A stretch of DNA of 64,000 nt from Pseudomonadota bacterium (GTDB lineage Bacteria > Pseudomonadota > Gammaproteobacteria > Burkholderiales > Rhodocyclaceae): NCBI GenBank assembly GCA_018241685.1, contig JAFEDJ010000056.1:21494-85493 (forward strand). The letters run 5' to 3'. Below are positions 43,584 through 52,606 of this stretch, in pieces (the stretch's first letter is position 1; every line of letters begins with the position of its first letter). The translations under genes and the position numbers were made by a program. The notes beneath the pieces were generated by a model. The model was not told the origin of the DNA, did not search any database, and saw only the letters and a program-made list of their open reading frames with translations.

Positions 43584-44057
43584 ATGCCCATCCGCGAACT
43601 CCTTACCGACCTGCAGAACAGCGCCTTCGCGCACTCCGTCAGCAAGGCCGACCACTTGGTCGGCGCCGGCCTGCAGATCATCCATGTGCTCGGCTTCGTG
43701 CTGCTGCTGGCCTCCCTCGCGCTGGTCAGCCTGCGCGTGCTGGGCCTGGCCTTCGGGCGCCAGCCGCTGCCCTCGGTCGCCCACGAGGCCAACCGCCTGA
43801 TCTGGCTCGGCCTGGCGCTGGCCGTGGCGAGCGGCATCCTGATGTTCTCGGCGAGCCCGCTGCTGTACTTCTACAAGCCGGTGTTCATCGCCAAGCTCGG
43901 GCTGCTGGCCACCGCGGTGCTGATCCAGCTGCTCCTGCTCGGCCCGGTCAGCCGCAGCGCCCAGCCGTCGCCGGCGCGGGCCCGCGTCAGCATCGTGCTG
44001 GGCCTCGGTGCGTGGTTCGGCGCCGCGCTGGCCGGCCGCATCATCGGTTTTGTATGA
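43584..44057 (+). CDS. DUF6644-like membrane protein 2
   Basis: Protein of 157 residues with four TM helices. GLQIIHVLGFVLLLASLALVSLRVLG parallels the first protein's signature, including the central histidine; VAHEANRLIW gives another. The two proteins probably form a heterodimer. Starts 5 bases after the previous stop. Confidence 0.8.
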   Translation: MPIRELLTDLQNSAFAHSVSKADHLVGAGLQIIHVLGFVLLLASLALVSLRVLGLAFGRQPLPSVAHEANRLIWLGLALAVASGILMFSASPLLYFYKPVFIAKLGLLATAVLIQLLLLGPVSRSAQPSPARARVSIVLGLGAWFGAALAGRIIGFV

Positions 44058-44068
44058 GGTAACCGGCC

Positions 44069-44665
44069 ATGTTCAAGCCCACGCTATCCGCCCTCGCGCT
44101 GCTGGCCGCCTTCAGCCTCGCCGGTTGCCGCGACGATGCCCCGAAGGCGGCCGCCGAGCCGGCCTTCCGCCCGACCGCGTCGATCCAGGAAATCATGCAG
44201 TCCATCGTCGATCCCAGCGCCGACGCGCTGTGGGAGTCCGTCTCCAGCACCGTCACCGCCAAGGGCGTCGAGGACAAGCAGCCACGCACCGACGAGGAGT
44301 GGACCGCAGTCCGCCACCTGGCCATCCAGCTCGCCGAGGCCGCCAACCTGCTGGCTGTCGAGGGCCGTCCGCTGGTCCATGCCGGCAAACAGCTGGAAGA
44401 CGCCCATGTCGCCGGCATCCTCAAGCCCGACGAGATCGGCGCGCTGATCGGCAAGGAGCGCCCGCGCTTCGTCACCCACGCGCGCCATCTGCAGCAGGCT
44501 GCCGAGGAGGCGCTGGCCGCCATCGACGCGCGTAGCGTGGAGCGCCTCACCGTCGCCGGCGGGTCCATCGACCAGGCCTGCGAGGCCTGCCACCGGGTCT
44601 TCTGGTACCCCAACGACAAGCGCCCGCCGGAGCTGGCCGGCACAGCGGCCCCCGTCACCAAGTAA
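44069..44665 (+). CDS. Cytochrome c'-like monoheme lipoprotein
   Basis: Protein of 198 residues. Lipobox LAGC (Cys20) anchors it to a membrane. The rest is helical with one CEACH heme site near the C-terminus (about 176-180), the arrangement of class II cytochromes c (four-helix cytochrome c'). It would exchange electrons in the periplasm, perhaps with the two DUF6644 membrane proteins encoded just upstream. Spacing 11 bases. Confidence 0.85.
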   Translation: MFKPTLSALALLAAFSLAGCRDDAPKAAAEPAFRPTASIQEIMQSIVDPSADALWESVSSTVTAKGVEDKQPRTDEEWTAVRHLAIQLAEAANLLAVEGRPLVHAGKQLEDAHVAGILKPDEIGALIGKERPRFVTHARHLQQAAEEALAAIDARSVERLTVAGGSIDQACEACHRVFWYPNDKRPPELAGTAAPVTK

Positions 44666-44716
44666 GCGCGGCGGCCCGTGCCGCCCCGCCCCACCGTTCC
44701 ACAGGAGATAAACGTC

Positions 44717-45505
44717 TTGACCGACGCACCGATCCCCGCGCGGCCGCCCCGTGGCGCCTGCCTGCTGGCCGCCGGCCTGATGCTGCTCGCCAGCCAGCTG
44801 GCCTTCGCCCACGACGCGATCCCGCGCCTGCCCAATGGCAAGCCCGACTTTTCCGGCATCTGGCAGACCCTCACGCCGGCCGACGACGACCTCGAACCCC
44901 ACGCCGCGCGCAAGGACGCCGCCCCCGGCGCCGGCGTCGTCGAGGGCAAGTTCATCCCCTACCTGCCCCAGGCGCTGGCCCAGAAGAAAAAGAACTTCGA
45001 GGCCCGCGAGACGGCCGACCCGCGCAGCAAGGGCTGGACCCTCGGCGTGCCGCGCGGCATCTACTATCCGGAGCCCTTCCAGATCTTCCAGCGTCCCCGC
45101 GACCTGAAGCTGGTGTTCCAGTTCGGCCACACGGTCCGCACCATCCACACCAACCAGACCGAGCATCCCGACGTGATCGGCGACTTGCTGTCCGGCGACT
45201 CCCGCGGCCGCTGGGACGGCGACACGCTGGTGGTGGACGCACGCAACTTCACCGACCAGACCTGGCTCGACCGGGCCGGCAACTTCCACAGCAACGACCT
45301 GCATGTGGTGGAGCGGTGGACCTACCTGGACGCCAACACCGTCGAGTACAAGGCGACCCTCGAGGACCCGCAGGTCTATAGCCGTCCCTGGACCCTCGGC
45401 GTGATCCTCCACCGCCACCGGGAGAAGGACTTCCAGCTGATCGAGGACTACCGCTTCACCCTCGATTTCGACCAGTACTACCCGCCCAAGCGCGACAAGA
45501 ACTGA
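44717..45505 (+). CDS. Secreted SRGRW-motif protein 1
   Basis: Protein of 262 residues. The start is TTG 44717, chosen for AGGAG about 9 bases upstream. Signal peptide ends near residue 32 (LAFA). Mature part starts with PRLPNGKPDFSGIWQ and contains SGDSRGRWDGDTLVVDARNF and YKATLEDPQVYSRPWTL. The same order of motifs occurs in the next gene and in many uncharacterised proteins of soil and aquatic bacteria, usually beside TonB receptors and DUF6152 proteins. Periplasmic beta-rich domain of unknown function. Confidence 0.85.
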   Translation: MTDAPIPARPPRGACLLAAGLMLLASQLAFAHDAIPRLPNGKPDFSGIWQTLTPADDDLEPHAARKDAAPGAGVVEGKFIPYLPQALAQKKKNFEARETADPRSKGWTLGVPRGIYYPEPFQIFQRPRDLKLVFQFGHTVRTIHTNQTEHPDVIGDLLSGDSRGRWDGDTLVVDARNFTDQTWLDRAGNFHSNDLHVVERWTYLDANTVEYKATLEDPQVYSRPWTLGVILHRHREKDFQLIEDYRFTLDFDQYYPPKRDKN

Positions 45506-45523
45506 GGAAGGAACCCGCCTGCG

Positions 45524-46516
45524 ATGGACACCCCGATGACCCACCGGACCTCGACCCGACCCCACCACCGCCGCGCCGTGCTGCTGGCCTGCGCCAGCCT
45601 GCTTACCGCCGGCACCGCCCACGCCCAGACCGCCCCCACGCAACCCGCCGCCACCGCGGCGCCCGTGGTGGACAAGAGCATCCCGAAGATCCCCGCCGGC
45701 CCCTGGCAGGGCCCGCGCCTGCCCGACGGCCAGCCCGACGTGAGCGGCTTCTGGGGCCCGACCTTCGGCAGCTACCTGAACCTGACCGACCCGGAAGGCA
45801 TCTCCAGCGGCGAGCGCCAGCGCAACCTGCCACCGCGGGAACAGCGCGCCCCGAGCCGGGTCAGCGAGCCCGCCGACGGCCAGGTGCCCTACCAGCCGTG
45901 GGCCCGCGCCAAGGTCCAGGAATACCAGACCTATTACTCCAACCCGATCAAGCCCGAGTACGTGGACCCGCTGGCCCGCTGCGCGCCACCGGGCATTCCG
46001 CAGGCCTTGTACATGCACGGCCACGAGATCTACCAGTATCCGGGCTACGTCGTGTTCCTGTTCGACCAGGGCACCCGCATCATCCACCTGGACAACAAGC
46101 CCCACCTGGCCGACAACATCAAGCTATGGAACGGGGATTCCCGCGGCCGCTGGGAAGGCAACACGCTGGTGGTCAGCATCTCGAACTACAACGGCAAGTC
46201 CAAGTTCGGCCGCAGCGGCGAGTTCGTCAGCGAGAACGTGAAGATCGAGGAGCGCTACACCTTCGACAGGGATGGCAAGCGCTACAACTACGAGGCGCGC
46301 ATCACCGACCCGACGGTGCTGACGCGGCCGTTCACGGTGACGGTGCCGATCCGCAAATACACCGAGGCCGACAAGCCGCGCCCGGTGGTGTACGCGGTGC
46401 GCGAGGCCAAGCACGCCGGCAAGGAAACGATCATCGAATACGCCGAGGAGCGCGCCTGCATCGAGTTCAACAGCGGCCACGCCCACCTGCCCGGCGATGC
46501 GGCTGCCGCCAGGTAA
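45524..46516 (+). CDS. Secreted SRGRW-motif protein 2
   Basis: Protein of 330 residues, paralogue of the previous gene. Signal peptide to about residue 35 (GTAHAQ), then a Pro/Ala-rich linker. It shares PRLPDGQPDVSGFWG, NGDSRGRWEGNTLVVSISNYN and YEARITDPTVLTRPFTV with its neighbour. It has an additional insert (PPREQRAPSRV…) and a longer C-terminus with EERACIEFN. Last gene of the operon; function unknown. Convergent with the diguanylate cyclase. Confidence 0.85.
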   Translation: MDTPMTHRTSTRPHHRRAVLLACASLLTAGTAHAQTAPTQPAATAAPVVDKSIPKIPAGPWQGPRLPDGQPDVSGFWGPTFGSYLNLTDPEGISSGERQRNLPPREQRAPSRVSEPADGQVPYQPWARAKVQEYQTYYSNPIKPEYVDPLARCAPPGIPQALYMHGHEIYQYPGYVVFLFDQGTRIIHLDNKPHLADNIKLWNGDSRGRWEGNTLVVSISNYNGKSKFGRSGEFVSENVKIEERYTFDRDGKRYNYEARITDPTVLTRPFTVTVPIRKYTEADKPRPVVYAVREAKHAGKETIIEYAEERACIEFNSGHAHLPGDAAAAR

Positions 46517-46522
46517 GCCCCG

Positions 46523-47989
46523 TCATCTCACCAGCGGCTCCGCCGCCACGATCACCCGGTTGCGGCCGGCCTCCTTGGCGGCATACAGCGCCCGGTCGGC
46601 ACGCTCCACCAGATCGATGCCGACCGGACTCATCGAGTGGTTCGGATTTTCCACCGGCCAGGCCGGCCGCAAGCAGGCCACGCCGATGCTGACGGTGACC
46701 CGGCTGCTTTCCAGCGTGCCGCGGTGCACGATGCGCAGCGCGGCCACCGCACTGCGCAGGCGCTCGGCCACCTGGGCGGCGGCGGTTTCATCAGTGCCTG
46801 GCAGCAGCGCCACGAACTCCTCGCCGCCATAGCGGGCCACCATGTCGGCGGCACGGACGACCGCCACGTTGAGGGTCTTGGCGACCATCTGCAGGCAGCG
46901 GTCTCCTTCCACATGGCCGAAATGGTCGTTGAAGTCCTTGAAGTGATCCACATCGATCATCAGCAATGACAGCGGCTGGCCGCTGCGCATCGCCCGGCGC
47001 AGCTCCAAATCGAGGGAGCCGTCGAAGGCCCGCCGGTTGCCGATGCCGGTCAGCGCGTCCTGCGCGGTCAGGCGCTTGAGGGTCTCGGTCAAATGCACCA
47101 GCTTACGGTACAGGATGCCGCTTTCCACCAGCAGCACCAGCAGCACGAAGCTCGCCGCCAGCAGGCCGTACACGCGGCCGGCATAGAATCCAAGATCGAA
47201 GCGCCCGCCGTTGAGCATCGCCGACAGCGCGATGTCGATCAAGGACGCACACACCATGATCATCAGCCACAGGTCGAGCACCGAATGGGGCCGGCTGAAC
47301 CACAGCACGGCCAGCGCCAGCAGGCTGGTGGCCCATATCGAGGCGACCACGAGCGACATCGACGAGCGGTAACGGTTACCGTCCATGATCGCCGGCAGCA
47401 AGTCCTGCCCGACAGTGGCCAGCGCAGTGAAGCCGGCGCTCAACGCCACCATGCCCGCCCCCGCTGCCAACAGCGGCAGACGCAGACGGCGCGGCAGCAC
47501 AGAGGACACATCGTCCCGCCCCTTGAAGCACGCGTAGGCGACGATGAACAGCGGGAAGACGCCGTGCCAGAACATGTACAGCCAGGCCGTGCTCTGCGGG
47601 CCGGCACCTAGCAAACCGGTGGAGGTGAACAGCCCCGGAAAGGTCAGCGCATGAGCTACGGTCATGCAGGCCACGTACAGATAGCCGCAGCCCAGCACGA
47701 ACAACGCGCGGGAATTGAACGAAAGATACTGGCTGAACAGCAGCGCCGCGGTGATCAGGTCGGTGGCTACCAGCCAGGACTCGTAGCACGGGATGAAGCC
47801 CCAGATCGGGGGCAACGGCACCCGTGCGAACGGGGCGAGCAGCGCGAAGACCAGCAGGGAGAACACCAGGACCGTCAGCGCCACGCGCCTTTCGCGCGGG
47901 CTGGCCGTCAGCGTCGACAGGAACAGGGCGCTGCCGTCGGCTGGATCGGCGGGAACGCCGTCAGTGAGCCCAGGCGCAGTCAAGGACAT
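46523..47989 (-). CDS. Diguanylate cyclase with MASE4-like membrane sensor
   Basis: Protein of 488 residues from ATG 47989, which has GGGAG upstream; an ATG 33 bases earlier lacks a ribosome site. About eight TM helices (residues about 35-300) with PIWGFIPCYESWLVATDLITA, matching the MASE4 sensor type. GGDEF domain (about 325-485) with the active GGEEF signature and an RAAD inhibitory site exactly five residues upstream. It makes cyclic di-GMP under product inhibition. Same strand as the tiny gene to its right. Confidence 0.93.
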   Translation of the reverse strand: MSLTAPGLTDGVPADPADGSALFLSTLTASPRERRVALTVLVFSLLVFALLAPFARVPLPPIWGFIPCYESWLVATDLITAALLFSQYLSFNSRALFVLGCGYLYVACMTVAHALTFPGLFTSTGLLGAGPQSTAWLYMFWHGVFPLFIVAYACFKGRDDVSSVLPRRLRLPLLAAGAGMVALSAGFTALATVGQDLLPAIMDGNRYRSSMSLVVASIWATSLLALAVLWFSRPHSVLDLWLMIMVCASLIDIALSAMLNGGRFDLGFYAGRVYGLLAASFVLLVLLVESGILYRKLVHLTETLKRLTAQDALTGIGNRRAFDGSLDLELRRAMRSGQPLSLLMIDVDHFKDFNDHFGHVEGDRCLQMVAKTLNVAVVRAADMVARYGGEEFVALLPGTDETAAAQVAERLRSAVAALRIVHRGTLESSRVTVSIGVACLRPAWPVENPNHSMSPVGIDLVERADRALYAAKEAGRNRVIVAAEPLVR

Positions 47990-48231
47990 GATGGACTCCC
48001 GCTCGCGGTCGAATTTGACCATGAATAGGAATCTAGAATAAGACCTGAGCCTCCGTAGCCGTGCGTGAAATAAATCACGCTACGTACATCGCACCGCCCC
48101 CTCCTCCGTGTCGGATTCGCCGGCAACAGCGGAACGTTTTGCCGCGACAGCACCCAAGAAACAAGACGACCGGCTCGCCGCTATCCCGACGTGGTCTCAC
48201 ACGCCGGGATATGGACGACTGTGCCCTCACC

Positions 48232-48411
48232 TCAACGCCAGCCCCCGAACTGCTGCATATGCAGGCCGTCGGCCCCCGCATCCTGCTCGGCGGGGCCTTG
48301 CAGGCCCATCGTCGCGAGGCGCGCCGAACGGGAATTGTTGGTCGTCTCGGAGATCCAGGCCTGGCCGGCACGCAGACGGGCCAGGCAGTACTGCCAGAGT
48401 GCAGAGAACAT
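48232..48411 (-). CDS. Short protein with strong ribosome site
   Basis: Fifty-nine residues from ATG 48411, preceded by AGGAGGG at a 7-base spacing. MFSALWQYCLARLRAGQAW opens with an amphipathic helix; the rest is polar. No family recognised. It lies in the gap between the cyclase (same strand, 240 bases downstream) and the glnK promoter. The translation signal is the main support. Confidence 0.5.
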   Translation of the reverse strand: MFSALWQYCLARLRAGQAWISETTNNSRSARLATMGLQGPAEQDAGADGLHMQQFGGWR

Positions 48412-48671
48412 ATCGCAACCCTCCTCAACATAGATACGGTTTTCATCAAGCAAACGACATACCAGTATTACCGTATTACGTACCAAGCAGGATACAACCT
48501 GTCTCTCACGCCGGTTCGCGACTTTTCTCTCGTTTTCCCGACGCCTCCCTGACGCTTTGCCCCTCCACTTCCGCTGCCCGACTTGGTGCAGTTTTGACCT
48601 CTGCGCCGTGTTTTAGTGCATGAATTTTATTTTCATTTTGTTAAACCCCCTTCATTTGTAGGGATTGCGGC

Positions 48672-48690
48672 TTGGCATAGCTCGTGCTTT
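48672..48690 (+). promoter_or_regulatory. Sigma-54 promoter of glnK-amtB
   Basis: TTGGCATAGCTCGTGCTTT carries the -24 GG (48674-48675) and -12 GC (48686-48687) twelve bases apart. It lies about 105 bases before glnK. Upstream, TTGGTGCA (48583-48590) and TTAGTGCA (48613-48620) resemble NtrC half-sites. Nitrogen-limited, NtrC-dependent expression is expected. Confidence 0.75.
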
Positions 48691-48796
48691 TCTTTGCATG
48701 AAACTTTTGTTCTTTACATGCAATACCGCCTATGAAAAACCCGCCCACATCCCGTCCGGCTTCCTTGCGGTCGCCGGGCCTCCCTTGGAGGTTCCA

Positions 48797-49135
48797 ATGA
48801 AATGGATTAGCGCAATCATCAAGCCGTTCAAGCTCGACGAGGTCCGCCTGGCCCTCAATGCCGTCGGCGTAAACGGCGTCACCGTCACCGACGTCAAAGG
48901 CTTCGGCCGCCAGAAGGGGCACACCGAGCTGTACCGGGGTGCCGAGTACGTCGTGGACTTCCTGCCCAAGGTGAAAGTGGAGGTCGCCGTGCCCGACGAC
49001 GTGCTGGAAAGCGCCATCGCCGCCATCGAGCAGGCCGCCGCCACCGGCAAGATCGGCGACGGAAAGATCTTCGTCTTCGACCTTGAGAAGGCCGTCCGCA
49101 TCCGCACCGGCGAAGCCGGTCTCGAAGCCCTTTAG
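48797..49135 (+). CDS. glnK: Nitrogen regulatory protein P-II
   Basis: 112 residues, the standard PII length. MKWISAIIKPFKLDEVRLAL, the T-loop with Tyr51 (GAEYVVDFLPK), which is the uridylylation site, and the B-loop TGKIGDGKIFV are all present. It starts at ATG 48797 (TTGGAG upstream). As a trimer it senses 2-oxoglutarate, ATP/ADP and glutamine and plugs AmtB when nitrogen is ample. Placement before amtB argues for the GlnK paralogue. Confidence 0.96.
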   Translation: MKWISAIIKPFKLDEVRLALNAVGVNGVTVTDVKGFGRQKGHTELYRGAEYVVDFLPKVKVEVAVPDDVLESAIAAIEQAAATGKIGDGKIFVFDLEKAVRIRTGEAGLEAL

Positions 49136-49145
49136 GAGCGCTCTC

Positions 49146-50657
49146 ATGAAACGCATTCTTGCCCTGGCAACCCTGCTTTTCGCCCTCTGTTTCGCGATGC
49201 CCGGCTGGGCCGACGACGCGCCGGCCGCTGCGGCGAACGTCAGCGCCGCCGCCGACACAGCCACCACTCCGGCAGCCGCGGCCGCAACCGCCACTGCCGC
49301 AACACCGGCAGCCCCTGCCGCTGCCGCTCCCGCTCCCGCTCCCGCTCCCGTGCCCAACAAGGGCGACACCGCCTGGCTGATCACCGCCACGCTGCTGGTG
49401 GTGATGATGGCCGCCCCTGGCCTCGGCCTGTTCTACGGCGGCATGGTCCGCAGCAAGAACATGCTGTCGATCCTCATGCAGTCGCTGGTGATCTTCTGCC
49501 TGCTCGGCGTGCTGTGGGCCGTCTATGGCTACAGCCTGGCCTTCACGGACGGCAATGCCTTCATCGGAGGCTTCGACAAGCTGTTCATGAAGGGCGTCAC
49601 GCCGGACACCGTGGCCGCCACCTTCAGCAAGGGCGTCGTGCTGCCGGAGTACATCTTCGCGTCCTTCGAGCTGACCTTCGCGGCGATCACCCCGGCGCTG
49701 ATCATCGGCGGCTTCGCCGAGCGCATCAAATTCACCGCGGTGCTGGCCTTCATGGTGCTGTGGTTCACCTTCTCCTACATCCCGATGGCCCACATGGTGT
49801 GGTACTGGGCCGGCCCGGATGCCTTCACCTCTGCCGAAGCGGCGGAAAAGGCGGCTGAAGTGGGTGGCTTCCTGTTCAACAAGGGCGCCCTCGACTTCGC
49901 CGGCGGCACCGTGGTGCACATCAACGCCGGCATCGCCGCGCTGATCGGCGCCTTCATGATCGGCCCGCGCCTCGGCTACCGCCGTGAATCGATGGCCCCG
50001 CACAGCCTGACGATGACGATGGTCGGCGGCTCCCTGCTGTGGGTCGGCTGGTTCGGCTTCAACGTCGGTTCGTCCCTGGAAGCCGGCGCCACCGCGGGCC
50101 TGGCCTTCTTCAACACGCTGGTGGCCACCTGCGCCGCAACCGTCGCATGGACGTTGATCGAAGCCATCTTCAAGGGCAAGCCGTCGATGCTCGGCGCGGT
50201 CTCCGGCGCCATCGCCGGCCTCGTCGTAATCACCCCGGCCTGCGGCCTGGTCGGCCCAATGGGCGCCATCATCATGGGGCTGCTCGGCGGCCTGGTGTGC
50301 TACTGGGGCGTCAATGGCCTCAAGCGCATGCTCGGCATGGACGACACCCTGGACGTGTTCGGCGTGCATGGCGTCGGCGGTATCCTCGGTGCGCTGCTGA
50401 CCGGCGTGTTCGCCTCGCCCGAACTGGGCGGCACCGGTGTTTACGACTATGTCGCCAACGCCGTCGCGCCCTACGACATGGGCGCCCAGCTGCTGTCCCA
50501 GGCCTGGGGCGTCGGCACCGCGGTGGTGTGGTCCGGCGTGGTGTCCTACATTGCCTTCAAGCTGGTGGACATGACCATCGGCCTGCGCATCGGCGAGGAA
50601 GCGGAACGCGAAGGCCTTGACCTGAGCACCCACGGCGAGTCTGCCTACCACGACTGA
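49146..50657 (+). CDS. amtB: Ammonium channel
   Basis: Protein of 503 residues. Cleavable signal peptide (FAMPGWA), then an unusually long Ala/Pro/Thr-rich periplasmic linker (to about 73) and 11 TM helices. Pore features: GGMVRSKN, AHMVWYWAG, the twin histidines in GGTVVHINAG and FGVHGVGG. Conducts NH3/NH4+ and, as a family, methylammonium. Ten bases after glnK and 4 before the chemoreceptor-like gene, so the three are one operon. Confidence 0.96.
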   Translation: MKRILALATLLFALCFAMPGWADDAPAAAANVSAAADTATTPAAAAATATAATPAAPAAAAPAPAPAPVPNKGDTAWLITATLLVVMMAAPGLGLFYGGMVRSKNMLSILMQSLVIFCLLGVLWAVYGYSLAFTDGNAFIGGFDKLFMKGVTPDTVAATFSKGVVLPEYIFASFELTFAAITPALIIGGFAERIKFTAVLAFMVLWFTFSYIPMAHMVWYWAGPDAFTSAEAAEKAAEVGGFLFNKGALDFAGGTVVHINAGIAALIGAFMIGPRLGYRRESMAPHSLTMTMVGGSLLWVGWFGFNVGSSLEAGATAGLAFFNTLVATCAATVAWTLIEAIFKGKPSMLGAVSGAIAGLVVITPACGLVGPMGAIIMGLLGGLVCYWGVNGLKRMLGMDDTLDVFGVHGVGGILGALLTGVFASPELGGTGVYDYVANAVAPYDMGAQLLSQAWGVGTAVVWSGVVSYIAFKLVDMTIGLRIGEEAEREGLDLSTHGESAYHD

Positions 50658-50661
50658 GCCC

Positions 50662-52461
50662 ATGTCGATGAATCGTTTTATGAAGGGCCTGTTCGGGCCC
50701 CGCGGAAACGACTTCATGGCCGCCGACGATGCCGTCGGCGGCGGGGCCCCGGAGCCCGTCGTGGCTCCGCCGGCCCCGCCGTCGCCGGGCCGTCGCCTGG
50801 CCCTGTGGGGTCGCCACATCGCCCATCTGATCCGCCACGGCATGAATGCCGAAACCGCCCACGCCGCCCACCTGGGAGAAGTGGAAGCCCGCATCGGTGC
50901 GATGACCCTGGAGATCGAGCGCGGCCAGCGCCGCATGCTGAACGGCAGCGAGGAAGCCCACGCGCTGCGCCAGCAGGCCGAAGCGACTCTCGCCGCCACC
51001 GCCGGCGACATCGACGCCGGCCTGGCCGAGCTGGAGGCAACCCTGTCGGCCAAGGTCGCGCGCATCGGCGAAGTGGTCAAGGTGCTCGAGAAGATCGGCC
51101 GCGACCTCGACCTGCTGGCCCTCAATGCCGCCATTCAAGCGGCCAGCGCCGGCGAACAGGGGCGTGCCTTCGCAGTGGTCGCCGACAACATCCGGGCCCT
51201 CGCCGGCGACACCGTCGCCAACGCCAAGAGCGCCTCACAACTACTCGACTTTGCCGATTTCCAGCAGGGCCTGCAGGGCTTCCGCCAGGAGAGCGCAGCC
51301 AGCGTGGCCCGCTCCAACCAGGAAACCGGCGCCGCCTTCACGCGTATCGAAGAGACCTTCGCCGGGCTGCGCGACGCCCTCGCCACCCTCGACGAACACG
51401 GGCGGGTCATTTCCGCCATGCACACCCTCAACCAGTCCACCTTCGACCGCCAGCGCCTCAAGCTCGAATGGGCCGAGCGCCTGAGCCTCGACCTGGGCGG
51501 ACTGGAAAAGCAGCCCCACGACAACATCGTGGCGGTGCTCGACCGCCTGCTCGACAAGGAAGGCCTCACCGCCGACGCCGGCTACGACCGGCTGGCCGAC
51601 ATCCGCCGCCGCGGCCGCCTGCGGGTCGCCATCGAGCCGGCCTTCAAGGGCCTGTCCTTCCGCCTGCAGCCCGGCGCGCCACTGCGCGGGCTGGATGTGG
51701 ACTACGCCCGCGCCTTCGCCAAGCACCTGGGCGTGGCGGTGGACTTCGTCGAACATCCGTGGGACCAATGCACCGAGCTTCTGCAGGCCGGCCGCCGCCC
51801 CGGCGAGCCCGCCGCCGACCTGGTGTGGAGTGCGCTGCCGCCGAATGCCGCCTACAAGGGCGTGGCCTTCTCGGACAGCTACACCTACCTGAATTACGTG
51901 CTGGCGCGCCGCCACGGCGACACGCGCATCGACGGCGTGGCCAGCCTGGAAGGCAAGGTCCTTGGCTGCATCAACGACCCGGCCGCCTTCGCCGCGCTGG
52001 AAGCCGCCGGCCTGCGCTGGAGCAAGCACACCCGCAAGGAACCCGGCACCGTGCGGCTGGCCAACCTGATCGGCTATTCCGACCAGGGCGTCATCCACGA
52101 CGCACTGGCCGACGGCACCGTGGATGCCTTCGCGGTGGATCACCCGATCTTCGCGTGGGCCTGCTATGGGCAGGACAGCCCGTGGCGCGGCCGCATCGAG
52201 ATCCTCCCCGAGCCGCTGTCGCGCCAGCCCTGGTTCTACGCGGTCGGCGTCGCCGACGCGCCGTCGTCGTGCCGCCTGCTGCAGGAGGTCAACCGCTTCA
52301 TCGCCGGCTTCATGAAGAGCCGCGAGCGGGAACAGATCGAGAAGAGCTGGCAGTTCACGGTGCTCCGCGGCACCGGCAGCTATCGCGACGAAGTCGGCAA
52401 ACTGCGCGGCGAAGACGCGCTGGCCGCCGACCTGGCCAGGCTGGCACCGTGCGAGCCGTAA
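50662..52461 (+). CDS. Cytoplasmic chemoreceptor-tip / solute-binding domain fusion
   Basis: Protein of 599 residues with no signal peptide and no TM helix. Residues 60-250 are a helical coiled coil containing the chemoreceptor hairpin tip (LLALNAAIQAASAGEQGRAFAVVAD, at about 151-175; conserved Glu/Arg contact residues present), which in MCPs binds CheA and CheW. Residues about 312-560 match the type 3 solute-binding fold (SBP_bac_3): RLRVAIEPAFKG, LRGLDVDYARAFAKHLG and AVDHPIFAWACY. SBP modules normally lie in the periplasm; here one appears cytoplasmic, C-terminal to the signalling region. Directly behind glnK-amtB, it may sense nitrogen status or an amino acid for taxis. No methylation-helix analysis was possible. 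Confidence 0.85.
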   Translation: MSMNRFMKGLFGPRGNDFMAADDAVGGGAPEPVVAPPAPPSPGRRLALWGRHIAHLIRHGMNAETAHAAHLGEVEARIGAMTLEIERGQRRMLNGSEEAHALRQQAEATLAATAGDIDAGLAELEATLSAKVARIGEVVKVLEKIGRDLDLLALNAAIQAASAGEQGRAFAVVADNIRALAGDTVANAKSASQLLDFADFQQGLQGFRQESAASVARSNQETGAAFTRIEETFAGLRDALATLDEHGRVISAMHTLNQSTFDRQRLKLEWAERLSLDLGGLEKQPHDNIVAVLDRLLDKEGLTADAGYDRLADIRRRGRLRVAIEPAFKGLSFRLQPGAPLRGLDVDYARAFAKHLGVAVDFVEHPWDQCTELLQAGRRPGEPAADLVWSALPPNAAYKGVAFSDSYTYLNYVLARRHGDTRIDGVASLEGKVLGCINDPAAFAALEAAGLRWSKHTRKEPGTVRLANLIGYSDQGVIHDALADGTVDAFAVDHPIFAWACYGQDSPWRGRIEILPEPLSRQPWFYAVGVADAPSSCRLLQEVNRFIAGFMKSREREQIEKSWQFTVLRGTGSYRDEVGKLRGEDALAADLARLAPCEP

Positions 52462-52606
52462 AAACCATACGGCACGGTTACCACGAGAGCCGGTCCTGTC
52501 GACGCTGGTCGTTCCGCAGGGGCGGATTCATTCGTCCCTGCAGAACTGCAGCCCCAGAAAGAAAGGTTTCGGTTGTGCCACTCCCGACGGCGAAAACACC
52601 GCCGGC

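Noticed and set aside
46523..48022. Start of the diguanylate cyclase at ATG 48022
   Set aside because: No ribosome site before it, while ATG 47989 has GGGAG at good spacing.
52515..52555. Hairpin GCAGGG…TCCCTGC between the fusion receptor and the regulator gene as terminator
   Set aside because: Stem is imperfect and lacks a T-tract on either side; could still slow polymerase but not supported as a terminator.
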